Shown piece after piece: positions 24,661-37,730 of a stretch of DNA of 64,000 nt. Made by a program: the position numbers and the translations under genes. The stretch covers positions 862,501-926,500 of the forward strand of contig OY752144.1 in NCBI GenBank assembly GCA_963573315.1, given 5' to 3'. Below the pieces are notes generated by a model. The model was not told where the DNA came from. It did no database searches and saw nothing but the letters and a program-made list of their open reading frames with translations. The DNA is from Entomortierella parvispora (taxonomy: Eukaryota; Mortierellomycota; Mortierellomycetes; Mortierellales; Mortierellaceae). Each line of letters opens with the position of its first letter. Position 1 is the stretch's first letter.

Positions 24661-27600
24661 TCAAGTTCTTAGGATTTGGTTGACTTTGACACAGATATCT
24701 CGCAGGGTTTCGTATCCTCCTTTCTTGACACTTGGACCGATGACATCTGCAATTTGTTCATGACTAAATGTAGTGAAAAGACAAGGCAGGTTAATAAGAT
24801 TCAATTTCTTCTTTGAACAAAAAAAAAAAAAAAAAAGTCGATTAGGGCAGCCATCTTGCCTCATATTTCCATAGACAACTTCCAGCCGCCATGTGAAAGA
24901 ACTAGGTCCTGGAAAGTTCAACAAATCATTCAATGTAAAAGTGAACCACAAGTAAAACTTGACTGGTTCTTCGTGTGCAGGACGTCCATGACCATTCCGA
25001 TGTCCACTCGTTCCATTCTCTTGTGCCCCTCCAGTTGCTGTCGTTGTTCGGTTGCGCTCGCTCCGACGCGCTCCCATGATCGGTCCCGTGAATCGGACTC
25101 GAATATCCAAGAGTACAATAGGAGTTGTGACCGGCGATCCTGGCACCTGTCTTGGCGGTGGAGGCGGTGGCCGTGCGATCTGGGCCTTGTTTCTTTCGAG
25201 TTCCCGAAGATTCTCTTCTGATCCCGCCACAATGTCGACCACGTTATGTGTCCGCACCAGCTCAATGTCCCGTCGAATAAGGCTGATTTTTGTCCAGAAT
25301 GTACTGATATCCGACAAGATCTTGCTAATGGCTGTCCCAGTCTTATAGGTTGATGTGATCAAGGTCATGTAATCCTTCAAGAGTCCAGCATACTAGGTAA
25401 CAAAGCAGGAGAGCGAGAGATTGGGGCTCGTTAGTGGAAGGTGCTTATAGATAACGACCATAGCACATAAATAGAAAAGGGAAAGAAAATAATAAACATA
25501 CCTCAGCAAAAGACTTTCGTTTCTTGGGTTTGAGTGCAGAAATTGCAACGGGTTGCTTCTCAGTCAAGGACAAGTTGAAAGCCATCGAGGGATCATCCTC
25601 GATGATAGACACCTGGATCGCATCTGGCGCCTTTCCCATCTTGGTCATATCAATCGACACTTTCAACGTCTGATCGTATACAAACTGCAGTTTCTGATTC
25701 TGCTGGAACGATTCCAGGGTGGGGACGGGTCCCAGTGGCCTCCAAAGGTGAATATCTTGAACAATCCCCAACAGCTCCTTGGCTCGATGAAGATCCTCCG
25801 GGCCTACATATTGATAATCCTCTATCGTCTTTTCCGCTACGGCCATTCGAGCTCTGATGGTTTGCTCCACCGTCTTCAATTGATTCACTCGGCTCTGAAT
25901 CTCTGATTCCTCCTTTTTCTTGTTAACAAGCTCGACTTTGAAATGCTTAAGTTGTGTGCTACAAAAAATCAAAAGACTTTTGTTAGTAACGGGACCAGCC
26001 AAATCATAGACAAGTAAAAGCGAGTTGTCCACCTTTGTCTTACCCAAGTTCATCAATGGATTCGGCCAAGTATTCCAGCTGTGCCTTGTCGCAATCAACA
26101 AATGCACTTCGTCTACCTCTTGCCAACTCCAGCTGACGCTTCAAATCATGGTATCTTGAGATGACCTTTGGCTTGTCAGCTGCGATTTTTGTCCAGGTAT
26201 TCTTGATTGTTTCTCGATCCTACATTGTTAGAACATCAAACACTCTGTTAGCAGTCGGCAGCAATCCCCTTGACAAGAACGATCAAGGAGGCAAAAAAAG
26301 GACACCCTATTAGTCGATGACTCTTACCACCGCAAGCTTCGAGAGATGGTATTCTAGGGAGTCTCGCTGATCTTCAAGAAGGTTTTGCATGAGCTCGTTC
26401 AGAGTCTCTGCGGAATCCAAGGTACAGTACTTCTTGATGAGCTGAAATTGTTTTTTGATAAAGTCTTTGGCCGCCGCATCCCCCTCCCGAAGATCGCGGA
26501 AACACTCTGGGTTCCGAGTGTTGATCCGTTTCTCCAGCTCTGGTACTTGTTTACGACTCGCATCCTCAAACTCCTTCAGTAACTTGCATCCTTCTCTATG
26601 AGCATGTAATTGTGCAGCAGGGGCCGCTGTGGCTCTTGCAAAGTCTACGAATCGATAGGAGGTCTTTGAGGGCGATTCTGGCATCGTCGGTCTATGGATT
26701 ATTGTACGTCGCCGTGTGCTAGCCACCAGATGATCCATGAAGTGGATTCCTGCAAGACTCAGGAACTTGTTAAGGGTGATCGGAGGAAGCTATATACAGA
26801 AACATATTAAAGAAAGAATGATGTTAGAGTCGACGCCTTTACACTTTCCTCTTGACAAGAACACAGTATTTTTCCAATTCTTTAACGAAGTATTTACCTC
26901 GGAGAAAGAGTCCTCATCGGTCAGTCCGTCACTCTGCATTTCAGTGGAGTGCTCCTGTTCGTCGTCATTATCCTGGTCATCCATCATGAGGCTTGCCTGC
27001 AGGTCCTCTGTTGGGATACCATCCGTCTCGACTCCTTCCATGGCTGAGCTACCCATCTCTGGGCGGGGATATTCAAGTCGATTCAAAGGAACTGGCCGCT
27101 CCTCTTTGCTGCTGTCCAAGAATGGGTCGGTGATTCCAAAAGAGCCCGAGGAATACCTAGCGATCCTCCTTGCAAGGTTGCTCGTTTCGGGACTGACGTG
27201 TGGCGCTTGGAATACTATCAGCCAAGTTTGTTCATAAAGAGTCAACAATGGTCAGCTTCCATTTTTAGAAAATGATCATTCGGCCTGCTAAGCCTTTACC
27301 TGGCGCGGCCGGTTTGGAAGACTCCAAGTGTTGCAATTGTTTCTCCATGACCTCTGGAAAGATGTTGAAGCTCGCTCTGACATTGGGCGTATACTTTTGA
27401 GGTGTTCCCAGCTCTCTACCACTGTCCACTGCTGGTGAGGCGTTATTCCCACGAAGAAGAGATGTTCTCCTTGGTGGTGTCGAAGGAAACTTTGGTCTAT
27501 TCTGACTGTTGCCACTACCATCAAGAGACAAGCGCTCCTTGACAGCTTCATTGGCGACGCTGTCCTTGCTCTTCTTGAGATCATCGCTGCTAGCACTCCT

Positions 27601-29695
27601 GTTAAAGATGCGAACCAGTAATGGATTCGACCTTGGGTTTGCTGATGGTATACTTGATCTCGAGGATGGCGGGTTTTGAGCGATTGGAACAGACGAAGCA
27701 GGTGCGGGACCAGGTGCGGGTGGGGGTGCAGGCGGAGGTGCAATAGAGGAGGCGATGGGAGGTGAGGTTGCCCGCTCTTGACCAATGCTCATGTCGGTCA
27801 GATCCTGTTGCGACATCATGGTGTCGTTCTCGGCTTCAGTGGTATGGAAGGAGGTAGGGGGTTGTTCTTGCTCCAGAATTCCGCCAATGGGGGCAGTGAT
27901 ATCCATGTCGAGGGTATCACCGTCGCTCATCTGACTCATCGGGGCATCCAGGGATTCTGACGGACCACCTACCTGGTCCATGGAGAGAAACTCAAACGTA
28001 TCTTCACGGTCCACCGCCGTGATTGGCTGTCCTGTCAGGGATGATCTGTGGTTCTGGAAACGATAATCCATACTGTCATCCTGATAATTATCCTGGCTCA
28101 TAGTTGAAAAATCCCTGGAATCCCCGCCATAATCTTGTGTAGTTTCATCCACATCAGCGGCTGGCCCAAGCTCGTTGTCGTTTTGATTCAAGAATCCAAT
28201 GCTGACTCCTGAGGACCGTTTCATAAACCTTTGTGGTGGGAAAATCTCCTTTGTGTCGTCATCGCTGCTACTGCCTGGTCCGGCGTCGGACTCGTCAAAT
28301 GGATTTGAACCGAAATCCCCAAGAGAAGACGACAACAAGTCGCTAACACTATATGCCCCACCCGAGCTTCCAGTGTTATCGGAATGACCAATATTGACCT
28401 CGAAGCTGCGCCTGATTATAGGAACAGAGCAATTAGTTAGATAATGCCAAAACAGCCAACAATCCAACTGACAGCATCAGAGACACATACTCTTTCTCCG
28501 AGTCGCTGCTTCCCGTGGTAGTCTCTGAACGCGGCTCTTGCTCATATCCCTCGTTGTTGACGCTTGAAGCAGAGTCCATTGTATCGTCGTTGGTTTCAGC
28601 AGCGCTGCTTTCATGACCTCCATCGCCGCCATCACCAGATTCCTTTTGACTGCTCTCGAACGTAAAGGCATGGTCGGCACTGATCTTAGGATTTAGGCCC
28701 TCTACAAAGCTAGTAGTTTTGGCTTGCTCGTCCTCCTTTTCATCGCGTTCAAACATCCTATAATCATGAAATCACAAAATAAAAAGCATTTTGAATCAAT
28801 TTTCAGAGATTCTCTCTCCAAACAGCATGTCCTCGTCTCATATTTTCTGTCGTCTCACCTAATCCTGGCCGTTGTAGCAAAACTAACGCGTCTTCCAATC
28901 GACCTTCGATTCCTCTTTGCAAACTCACTATGGACATTAAACGCGTTATTGATTGTTATTTCGTCAGTACTTATGTTGCAATATTTTTTTTTGTTTTCCT
29001 TGTGTAGAAACATTGGGACTTTTCCCACGTACGTTGTGCCAGAGAAAGTCTCTGTTACGTCAAGCGCCGACACAGCATTTTCAGCTTGTTGATTTGGTTC
29101 ATCCAACACTCCAGGTTCCATCGAAAGGTCCCCATCTCCATCCTGAGTTGAGGATTTCAAAATCGACTTTCCTGGAAACTAGATCGCCGTTGAAAGAAAG
29201 ACACTTGCGTGAGTAAAAAAGATACAAACAAGGAAAAGGCGCGTCCTATAAATAAAAAATAAAAAATAAAAAAGAGAGAGAGAGAGAGAGAGAAAAAGAG
29301 AAAGAGAGAGAAGCGTTGCCACTCTCCTAGTGACGACATTTGCGTACCGAGATTCTTCTCCGCTTGTTGGAGGAAAGAGATTCAGGGTGCTCAATGCTGT
29401 TGCTGTTGTCGTTGTTTTCCTGGCTGTGGTGCGAGGAAGGTGGTGGTGATTGGTCATTGGCTGGCTCTTCTTCTGGAGAAGTCGTGTCCTCCTGATCCAA
29501 AGGTCGTTTGAGCGATGGCTGCTCTGGCTGGATGACTGAATCGTCCTGATTGTGCTGATTGTCCTGCTGTGTGGTAATAGGTTGGCCCGCTTCAGGGGAC
29601 TCTCTTGGCTGCTCGGATGAACTGGGGCCGGGCATGGGCTCGTCAGGATGGACAGGAGTGTGTTCCTGGGGCACGACCACTGGGACCTCGTCCAT
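24661..29695 (-). CDS. SPC7: Kinetochore scaffold KNL1/Spc7
   Basis: Outer-kinetochore component of the KMN network that recruits PP1 and the Bub checkpoint proteins. Eleven exons: 29695-29348, 29178-29033, 28927-28859, 28757-28491, 28411-27300, 27214-26898, 26789-26328, 26219-26044, 25958-25502, 25392-24860 and 24763-24661. Joining exons 1-3 creates RRISFPGKSILK, then RRVSFATTARIR: the SILK and RVSF PP1-docking pair. A MELT-like MDIT lies in exon 5 (about nt 27895-27910), within a long acidic disordered region. The C-terminal part matches the Spc7 domain: LNKFLSLAGIHFMD, then coiled coil (VNQLKTVEQTIRARMAVAEK), then the RWD-like region. An odd RPPPPPPR tract and a Gly/Asn/Arg-rich insert sit inside that last region. 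The final intron (24859-24764) uses a GC donor. The stop lies 119 bp from the GPCR stop, convergent. Confidence 0.9.
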
Positions 29696-30058
29696 GGGAT
29701 GATCCTGGCTCAGACAGGAAGGGGAAGGGGAAGGGCGAGAAGGAAGAGAAGGGAATGCACTGATTCAGGGTGAGAAGGAGGAAAGGAAAGAAGGAAGGAT
29801 GATCAGCAACCAATTCGAGCTTGACAAAACGCGTTTTTTTTTTTTTTGTCCGTTTTTTTTTTTTTCTTTCTTTCTTCGCGCTCACTTGCAAAGAACGTGA
29901 CTTGACTCGAGATTGCAAAGTTGGAATGATTCCCGCCAAAAAAGAAAAAAAGATGTTCAAGACCGATCCCAAGCGAGGCCGCTTTTTTTTTATTTTATTT
30001 TACATGGGTGGAAAGTCCCCCTAGTGGTGTACAATCACAAATATATACAGGCACCCTG
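29696..30058. other. Intergenic: KNL1 promoter / BET 3' flank
   Basis: No gene. It contains two T-rich runs (29834-29866) on the plus strand, i.e. A-rich leader upstream of KNL1 on its coding strand, and a further T run at 29982-30000 within the BET 3' flank. Confidence 0.4.
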
Positions 30059-33000
30059 CTAGTCTTCTTCGCAGTTCATATCGTCCTCGTCAAGAGCCTC
30101 CCCCGCCTCTGCTCCGTTCAATGCCACAGTCGGCTCTGCCGGCTGCTTCACAGGACTCGAAAAAGCTGCCACAGTTCCATTGGCTCGACCGACATCGAAT
30201 GCGGGTGGAGGTGGTTGCTGATGGCTCGAGGGTGGTGGTGTCGATGGTGGAGGTGGAGGAGGTGTCGATGAGCGAGGAGGGGTGCTGGAAGGGGGAGGGG
30301 GCGGTGGAGTAAAAGCTCGTGGTGGCGAGGTGGGCGGTGGAGGTGGCTGAGGTGAGTAAAAAGGAGGGTGAACTGGAGGTGGGGGGGGAGTGAACGCACT
30401 GACAGGCGGCGAGTGGTGATGAGGAGCATGCATCATGGGCGACGGCGACCACATCGCGGGAGGTGAAATAGCCATGCCTGGTCTAACCCCTGGCGGACCA
30501 AGAGGCGATGATTCCGAGAGTGCAGTATACTGGGGCAGCTGCGTATGGAAGAAGGGATCGCCGGCAGTGAGACGTCGACGTCGAACATTTTCCTCGTGCT
30601 TTCGATGTTCATTCCTCTGTTGCTCCAGGAGCAACACTTCAAACTTCTGCATCGCCATTGCCTGCTCCCAGAAAGGATTCACACTGTCGCGCAACTCACG
30701 CTTCCTCTCTCGCGATCTCTCTCGCCTTTGACGAATTTCCTCTGCCCGTCTTTGCTCGCGCATGTACGCTTCGCGTGCAATTTCCCTGAAAGAGATAACA
30801 AAGATAACAAAATGGCGTTAGAATAGACGAACCGAGTCAAACAACCCACTGGACAAAAACAAAACTTACTTCTTGCGCTCCTTTTCTTGCTCAATACGCC
30901 TACGCTCCTCCTGTCTTCGCTTCTCATTCTCCTCACGTGCCTCCCGCTCTCTTCGGAGCTGCTCACTCTGCAATTGTTGCTCCTGTATGGTTACATCGCG
31001 ATTGACGAGAGAAAAATGAGTGACCTTGTTCAGAAGACACATTAGATTAGAGGCATATCAAATACAACAAAACCCCTTACCTTTTCTTTTTTGGCTTTCA
31101 TCTCTCTTTGGAATTGTTCCCATGCGGGATCTGCCTTTGTCGAACTTTCGCTCGCAGGTGTGGAGGCAGAGGACTTTGAAGGCTGGACCTCAGTAGTAAA
31201 TGCGGCCCAGTGCTCCATATTTTCAAGTTGAATGAGTTCCTAAAACCGGCGCAATACATGTTAAAAGACTGTAACTAACGACAATACACATGCTGGAGTT
31301 GACTGAAATAGAGGCAACGTACCTCTGCCTTTGGTTGTATCTCCTGAGGTTCTGGGGAACTTTTCTTTTTGGAAGTTAGCTCCGCAACATCGAGATCCAA
31401 CGGCGCGACATCAAATGACATAGTGCCATTGGATGTCAGGGATTGGTTGAGCCAAGTGTTGTCAGCTTTGGGTTTTCTATTTGTCGTAGTTGCTGGCTCC
31501 AGCTTTTGCTTCTTCGCAACATGCTTGGTGGGCGGAGCTGTAGGGGCAGGAGGCGATTTTTTTGGAGGTGGCGAGCGTCCACGTGAATACTTGGCTGCCG
31601 GCGAGTTTGAGCGACGAGGAGAAGAGAGGACCTGATACATGAATCAAAGGAAACAGTGGCTCGGTTAGAAAGACAATATTTCCGAGAATTTAAGTGGGAT
31701 GAATATTTGAGGTGAGAAATGTACCTGGACAGCATCTGAATCTACAAAAGTCAAGAACGTATATGAAACAGAAGGTTCGTAAGTACTTTACACAAAGCTT
31801 TTTTGATCGAGAAAGCTCAGCTGTGGGACTTTACCGGAACTATCACTGTCAGAGTCAGAGGAGCTAGAACTATCTGAACTCATAGAAGCATCCTGATCAT
31901 TGTCATATGATCCTACAAAGCACAAGAACACATTGCCTATTAGTATCGAGCATGGATCATAAGACCGCATTGAATCCACGGCTTTTACCTTTGGCGCCAT
32001 TCTTCTTTGATCTTGACTTTTTAGTAGTGCCAGGAAGTTCATCATCATCCGAATATATCATTCTGGCCTTCTTCGTCATGGTCCTTTTGCGCTTCTCGGG
32101 ACGGCCTCTGATCGCAAACTCGTACAGTCTGTAAAGTGTCTTTGGGTCCAACAGATCCATGTCAAGCTCAACCTCATCCTGCTCCCCATTCTATCAAATT
32201 TCAGATACCGGTATTAGAAACTGTACTCATAGCAAAGCATCTGGTAGATCATGACAGCCGACCCTTACTCCAAAGTTTGGCATGGTTTCGCAGATAATTT
32301 GCACGATATTGGACAGCTCCTCTCCTTGCAAGCCACTGATATAGTTGCTGAGCTCCAGTTGTTGGTCGTACGTAAGGACATCCTCTTCGTCGCTACTGTA
32401 TAGAATTCGAGGTTTCTTTGAGGCAGGTTTCTTCTCGGCCGCTTTTGCTGAAGATTTCGCATGGGTTTTGGTGGCAGGTTTCGTCTTTGACTTTTCCTGG
32501 TGCATTGGCTTCTCATCTACAGGTTTGGACACGGTTTTCTTGTCGCCCTTGTCCTTTTTTTTTGTAGCCTTCATCGTTTCCAGCTGCTCTGAAAGTGTTT
32601 TCAAATGTCGCTCCATCTCTGCAATCTTGTCATCTAAGAGTGACCAAAATAGGATGCAATGTTAGCCTGCAAACAGGAAAAGCGTAGAGGCCTTGTATAC
32701 TATATGATGCCCCCATGACACTTACCAGATGAATCGACTTCCTCGCCCTCAACCTCGCTTTCGGAACCGACCTCAACTTCAGGAGCTGGGAGTGGTGTCG
32801 GCGGTGCTGGACGCTCGGACCATTTGCTTTCAAATAATTGCTCCATTCTTCGTCCCATCAGATAGACCGGAGTTCCAGGAGGATTGAACGTGAAGCAGTT
32901 CCAGAGAACCTGACGAACATCAGACTCGAATTGGGATGCATTTTCGTACTTGTCCTCGTCAAGTTTCTTTTTGATGGTTCCAACATCCATAGGATTCCTG

Positions 33001-34376
33001 ATGATCTTTGGATAGTCGGGAATTTTCAACTTGACCCAGTCCACCGCCTCCAAGAATGGAAACATAAACTCGGCATTGGACTTCTTAAAAAACTCTTTGA
33101 CGACGGTTTGGCAGAATCGGAGTCGAGGGTCGCTCTTCCACTTTGCAGACCCCTTGCGTTTGTTGCCTGCAGGAATTTCCTTTGAGGGTGCATGGGTGTC
33201 CCGTTTAGGTCGTTTCTCTTCTGAAGCCGAGTATTCTGGATCAGTGATATTAAGGGCGGCAGTTGATGAGCCCATCGCTTCCGGTGCAACCAGGGTAACG
33301 GGAGTAAGCTTTGTCTCCTTCTTGGAAGCCTCTTTCTTTGCTTTGATGGAGGTCGACGCTTTTTTGGGGCTTTCCTTTACGTAGACGGGTTCGGCTAGAG
33401 TCTTTTCATTCTATTATATATCACAGACATATTAGAACCCTACCTAAGTAAATACTTTTCCAACAGTGGGTCAAAGAGTATTACCTCCTTCGGCATATGT
33501 CGCATTGAGCTATTGAATGCCTGCGCCAGGTTTAAGGCATGGACGGAGATCAAAGCATCCCGACCATTGTAGAGGTAACAATTGTTGAAGATAAGATTCA
33601 TATCCGCAACAAAGTCGTCCACCGTTTCATATTTAACTTCGTTCAGCTTTTTCTCCACAGTAGACAAATCCATAGGGTTCTTGATGACTTCTGGATAGTC
33701 GGGAATGTTGAGAAGTACTGGGTTTACGGGACTTAGAAAAGCCAAAGCATCGCGATGCTTTTTCAACTGTTTCATGATAGCGGAGCAATACTTGCGCTGC
33801 TCACGGGTCATCGAAGGCTTGCGCACCATGGGACGAAGTGATTCCTAGTTTACACAGCAACTGTGAGTCCCTGTGTTGTTGTTCCTGTTGCCACATCCTG
33901 TTACATGTGGGATAACAAGTACAGACTTACATTCGATGAGTGGGCAGCACTGTTCCAGCTAGAGAGTCCATTGGTAGGCACAGCTGCAGAGAAGCTGTTG
34001 TGTACAGGCGTGGTGGAGCTACTATGGGACGATCCTGGAACAACAGGGTACGAGCTGTCCAGTGATGGCGAAAGCGAAAGAAAGGCGCTTGAAGATCCGT
34101 TGGTGTTGACATCAAGGCTTCCGTCGTCTCCAAATCTCTTGCTCTGGCCTTCTCCCTGATACTGTACATGCATTCCAGGCATGTTTGAAGGCAGGACCCT
34201 AATCAAGCCATTAGCCATGGGTTTGATTAACGTCAAACACAATGAACGTTTGCAAAAAATCAAAGCCGTTATCCTGTGACAAACGCGTCGAATGGCATCC
34301 GCATTTACCCATTCAAACGGTCGGCCGGCTGCTGGCCGTCCAGTGAATACTGCTGACTTCCCGTGCCGTTGGACAT
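30059..34376 (-). CDS. BET-family double-bromodomain protein (Bdf1/BRD4-like)
   Basis: Chromatin reader of acetylated histone tails, acting with TFIID/transcription elongation. Twelve exons: 34376-34309, 34198-33931, 33844-33485, 33410-32726, 32633-32268, 32190-31989, 31912-31835, 31741-31725, 31631-31323, 31239-31081, 30982-30870 and 30785-30059. Bromodomain 1 (about nt 33490-33820) shows LLNIPDYPEVIKNPMDLSTV and the acetyl-lysine Asn in NNCYLYNG. Bromodomain 2 (about 32830-33140) shows LKIPDYPKIIRNPMDVGTI and NCFTFN. A coiled segment (MERHLKTLSEQLETMK) and the NET domain (LTYDQQLELSNYISGL to LLDPKTLYRLYEFA) follow, then an acidic Ser run (SSSSSDSDSDSS). The C-terminal half has an unusually long Glu/Arg coiled coil and a polyproline stretch of about 110 residues, ending DDMNCEED. 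That tail makes it more like long BRD4 than yeast Bdf1. One exon is 17 nt (31725-31741). Confidence 0.92.
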
Positions 34377-34879
34377 GATTGCAGGATCGTCGAAGCTGGC
34401 GCTGTCTTCTACTTCTCTTCTTCTTCAGACAATCAATCAGTCGCTCGTTCCGGCGCTACGAGATATCTGCTGCGGAATGCAGGTGCTGTGGGTGTGAATG
34501 TCCAAGCAATAAGAGGCGCTGGTCCGCTGTGAATTATGCTTCGGAGCGGATGTGATTCGACGCGTCAATGAAGGGAGGCAGGGGAAACAATCCGTGGCAA
34601 GGGTGTGGATGGAATGGTGAGGAGTGGTGTGGCAAAACGAAGAATCAGTTGGCAATACACTTCAAAAAAAAAAAGAGGCTCCTGTCACGGAATAAAAAAT
34701 AATCGTATGCGTAACAGCAACAGTCGCGAAAAACGCGTGCGGTGGATTTGTGATTTCAGGTCTTTGAGGGTAACGATTCCTGTGAGCTCTGGTTCTTTGT
34801 AGAGACCAGCCTACGCTCTCAGAGAAATAAATGGGATAATAAAGAGATGTCTGGCACCCGACTCCAGCTTGGACTTTTG
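34377..34879. other. BET promoter region
   Basis: Upstream of the minus-strand BET gene; no ORF of note. Beyond about 34.88 kb the sequence becomes repeat-derived. Confidence 0.4.
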
Positions 34880-35240
34880 GAGAAAAGGCAAAGCAGGACC
34901 CTGTTCCAAACAATGTTCTCGTGTTCCTTCGAATCGTCCTGCTGTCGGTGCTTTGAATGGTGGTGTCCACGTGTCAGTCAATGCGGAGTGTTATGGTCCT
35001 TGGGACGCATTGACTACAGGAAGTGCTGAGTCCAAGGGAAGAGTGTCCTCCCCCATTTCAGAGGGCGGAACATGGACGAGTGGTTGAAATCAGAGTAAAG
35101 TGACGCCCAGACTTGCACATCCGCGGGTTGGTGCCAATACAGTTAATACGGTGCTCTTGATGTATCTATTTCTTTCGCTCGTACTTACTGCTTTGTTGTG
35201 TCTGGAGAGTGTTCCTTTGTTGGCTTTCATCCCTGATTAT
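34880..35240 (-). repeat. Decayed LINE fragment (ORF2 C-terminal region)
   Basis: Clearly alignable to the better-preserved minus-strand LINE at 43.75-44.05 kb. Shared runs include gacgcccaga(t/c)ttgcacatcc gcgggttggtgcca, tccttgg.a.gca.tgactac and tgctgtgtct.gagagt, with many substitutions and indels between. The reading frame is destroyed. It marks an old insertion of the same family and begins the repeat island. Confidence 0.75.
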
Positions 35241-36574
35241 CGAAACCACGAGCAATGGCCAAAAAAAAAAAAAGGTCGCTCGGCACTGCTCGCAACTCTG
35301 GTTGTTATAAGAAAACATGTAGTAAACTCAGGGCAACTACTTCAACTGGTAGATATCTGAGGGAGGCACGCTGTCCTTTGTGATCTTTATTTCTTTTTCA
35401 TAGACACAATAACTGTGTTGGCGTACTACTGTGCTTGTGCGAGATAGCCTTTATTGAGACCTGAAGAGTTCTACCCACTATCAACAAAGAAAGAACGCAA
35501 GGCCCGTTTGATCCTGCAGGTGATAATGGGCCTGCAGACGCCACCGGTTTCGTCGATGCCCCAGTCACAGATAGAAAAGGAGAAGTCAGGCAAGATGCAA
35601 GAACTGTGACGACCGACCACTCCTGTGTATTGAGCCATATGTGTCTATGTAGGTGCAACTATAGTCCTGTCCAATTTATCCACAAGCCTGGGACGGTCGT
35701 GTAGTTGTCGTCATGGCGGATGCTCTTTCTGTAGGTCTGGTGCATTTTACCTCTCATCGAAGGTTATAAGTCGGGATCCGAGGCATTTTGAAAATCGTTT
35801 CCCAACGATCACTGTCCTCCGCTCTTGCTTCTGCTCCTGCCCCTGCGTTAGGACTCACTCTTGGGCTCGCTGTACATGTTGGCCTCGAAGTTGTTGAAGT
35901 CCATCCTCGAGCTGCTGATTACCCACAGCAGTTTCAATTTAGAAGAATCTTTGGCTGCGGCAATCAAGTTTTTGGTCTACGAAAGCGACAAGACATGACA
36001 TGGCAATAGAGGGCATAGCCATACGCGTAGCTTTGTCAAACTCTTTGCTGTCCAATATCCTGCAAACTAGTACCTTTATCCTTCCATAACGGCTCCATTT
36101 CCTCTCCATCAGCTCTGGCTTTAGTAAATATTGTCACATAGGCAAGATGCAGCCTCTTTATCTTTGGGTTTGCTCGCTCTCCACTGGACAAAGGCCAGAG
36201 GGCTTAAGTCGCCTAGACTAGCCAGTTTGAATTCCTTCAGAGAGATTCAGTCATTTGTCTTGAAGCCAAACATAATGCTACATGTAGTTTAGAACAACTC
36301 ATTGAGTATAACGTTTGATCATGGAGAACCAAAAATACAAAAGAAAAGCCATTGCAACAATCCCTTCACGAGTCACAACTGTACTCTCTTTTGAGAGGAT
36401 GGGCTGGACGCATCTATTGTTTGATGCAAGGCGAGAGCGACAAAAAACACGCAAAAAAAAGCCATTGTGTAATAGGATAACTGGGGGACTGAGTGGAGAC
36501 AAGAAGTGAGGTTTATTATATTCATATGTCGCCGCATCTATTATTGTCTGATGCGGGTGAACAAACAGATACAA
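35241..36574. other. Gene-free stretch, probably decayed repeat
   Basis: No ORF with recognisable product. It is bounded on both sides by relics of the same LINE (34.88-35.24 and 36.57-36.64 kb), so much of it is likely ancient element sequence now beyond recognition by eye. Two short palindromes of the form gcatc-n8/11-gatgc occur at about 36411 and 36534. Confidence 0.4.
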
Positions 36575-36640
36575 ACATAAGTATTGTCCCTCGGTGCCCC
36601 GCGACACAGACAGCACAGACTGTCAGGATGCGGTAACACA
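36575..36640 (-). repeat. Decayed LINE fragment (zinc-knuckle region)
   Basis: Matches 44.15-44.21 kb: ctcggtgccccgcgacacag and agcacagactgtcaggat correspond to the part of ORF2 that encodes the C-terminal CCHC cluster. No open frame remains. Confidence 0.7.
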
Positions 36641-36708
36641 ATGGGCCAGAGGAAAGAGTTGTTAGACCTACGCGGCTGCCACTTCTCAGCGTCACACGCT
36701 TTTTTTTA

Positions 36709-37423
36709 TTTTTTTTTTTGCAACATTTTATTTGCCATGCCGAGCCAAAGAAGTGGAGTATATAAACTGAACTATCTACGACCTGACGCAGCCGCGTGGT
36801 CTAGCGATTCCCGCGCAACAAATGCCACTACTCGTCGCCGTGTAATATTGGAGAGTAAAGTGTTACAAAAAATGGATCTTCCCCATTTTTTCAAGTGTCG
36901 TTAAATGAACTTGGCCGCGTATACAGGCCAGAAGTCGATGGTCCGCCAAAAAAGGGTCGTCCTGGGCTCCAGGGCAGAGGTCTTGGATGTGGTCAGCGAG
37001 GAGCGCGCCACATGGGCAAGTGTCAGGGGGCAAGATCGCCCCAGAGGCATTATTCCAGGGTAGACCAGGCTGGACTTGTCGTTTCATCTTGGGGCGGATA
37101 CCGCGTTCCTTCTCCCATGCAATTGTGACTTCGCAACGGTGCTTCCACACTTTAGACAGGGCGTCTCTATCCAGGCGACGGATAAACTGGTGTGCGACCG
37201 CGACTACAACCGAGTGAGGAGCTTTGAAAACTGGCGTCCACGCGTCGATCAAGGCGCAGTATAAGAGTCCTTGGTATGCAGTGACTACCGAGCGTGCCGT
37301 GTCCAATGGTGAAGTGTTCTCGCCAAATTTTGGAGGGCGCACCGTGGACAAGTCGTTGAAGGCAGAGTAGAGTGACGCCCAGATTTGCACATCCGCGGGT
37401 TGGTGCCAGTACAGAGTTTTTGG
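36709..37423 (-). mobile_element. 5'-truncated LINE copy with target-site duplication
   Basis: 3' end of the same non-LTR retrotransposon as 43257-47091, nearly identical to it. The poly(A) tail appears as the T run at 36709-36719, followed inward by gcaacattttatttgccatg. The copy stops abruptly after acagagtttttgg (37423). Both flanks carry cacgc followed by at least eight T (36695-36707 and 37424-37438), the expected duplication from target-primed reverse transcription at a T tract. Confidence 0.85.
36863..37423 (-). pseudogene. LINE ORF2 C-terminal fragment
   Basis: Encodes only the last about 187 residues of the ORF2 seen at 43.4-47.1 kb (KTLYWHQPADVQIWASLYSA ... MGKIHFL), with only scattered substitutions (for example Thr for Met after NDLS, Ile for Leu before LPPDT). 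The fragment has no catalytic domain and no own start. The sequence similarity to the longer copy shows a recent insertion. Confidence 0.85.
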
Positions 37424-37730
37424 CACGCTTTTTTTTTTGTTACACGTGTTTCGTTCACCAATATCAGGAAATATGTTTTTCCACTTTTATCCTTCAAAAC
37501 ACGCTCAAATCGCTCCATTTTTTCACTAAAACATTTCAATTTGGCTCAAGATCATGGTACACAGCATTTCCAGGGCCTTGGATAGCTCATTCCAGGAGTT
37601 CGACGGGCTCTCAAAATTTGAAGGTACATATAGCGTTTGAAAAAATGTTCAATGTCGTATAAACGCGCTGCTTTGTTATGTACGGCTGTATTTACAAGAG
37701 TGCTTGGATCTTCAGGAGAATCGACGTATT

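Noticed and set aside
34605-35360. Small plus-strand ORFs as genes
   Set aside because: They overlie decayed minus-strand LINE sequence and have no recognisable product.
36400-36560. Two gcatc...gatgc palindromes as a transposon's terminal repeats
   Set aside because: Arms of five bases are too short, and the intervening sequence has no coding or flanking duplication.
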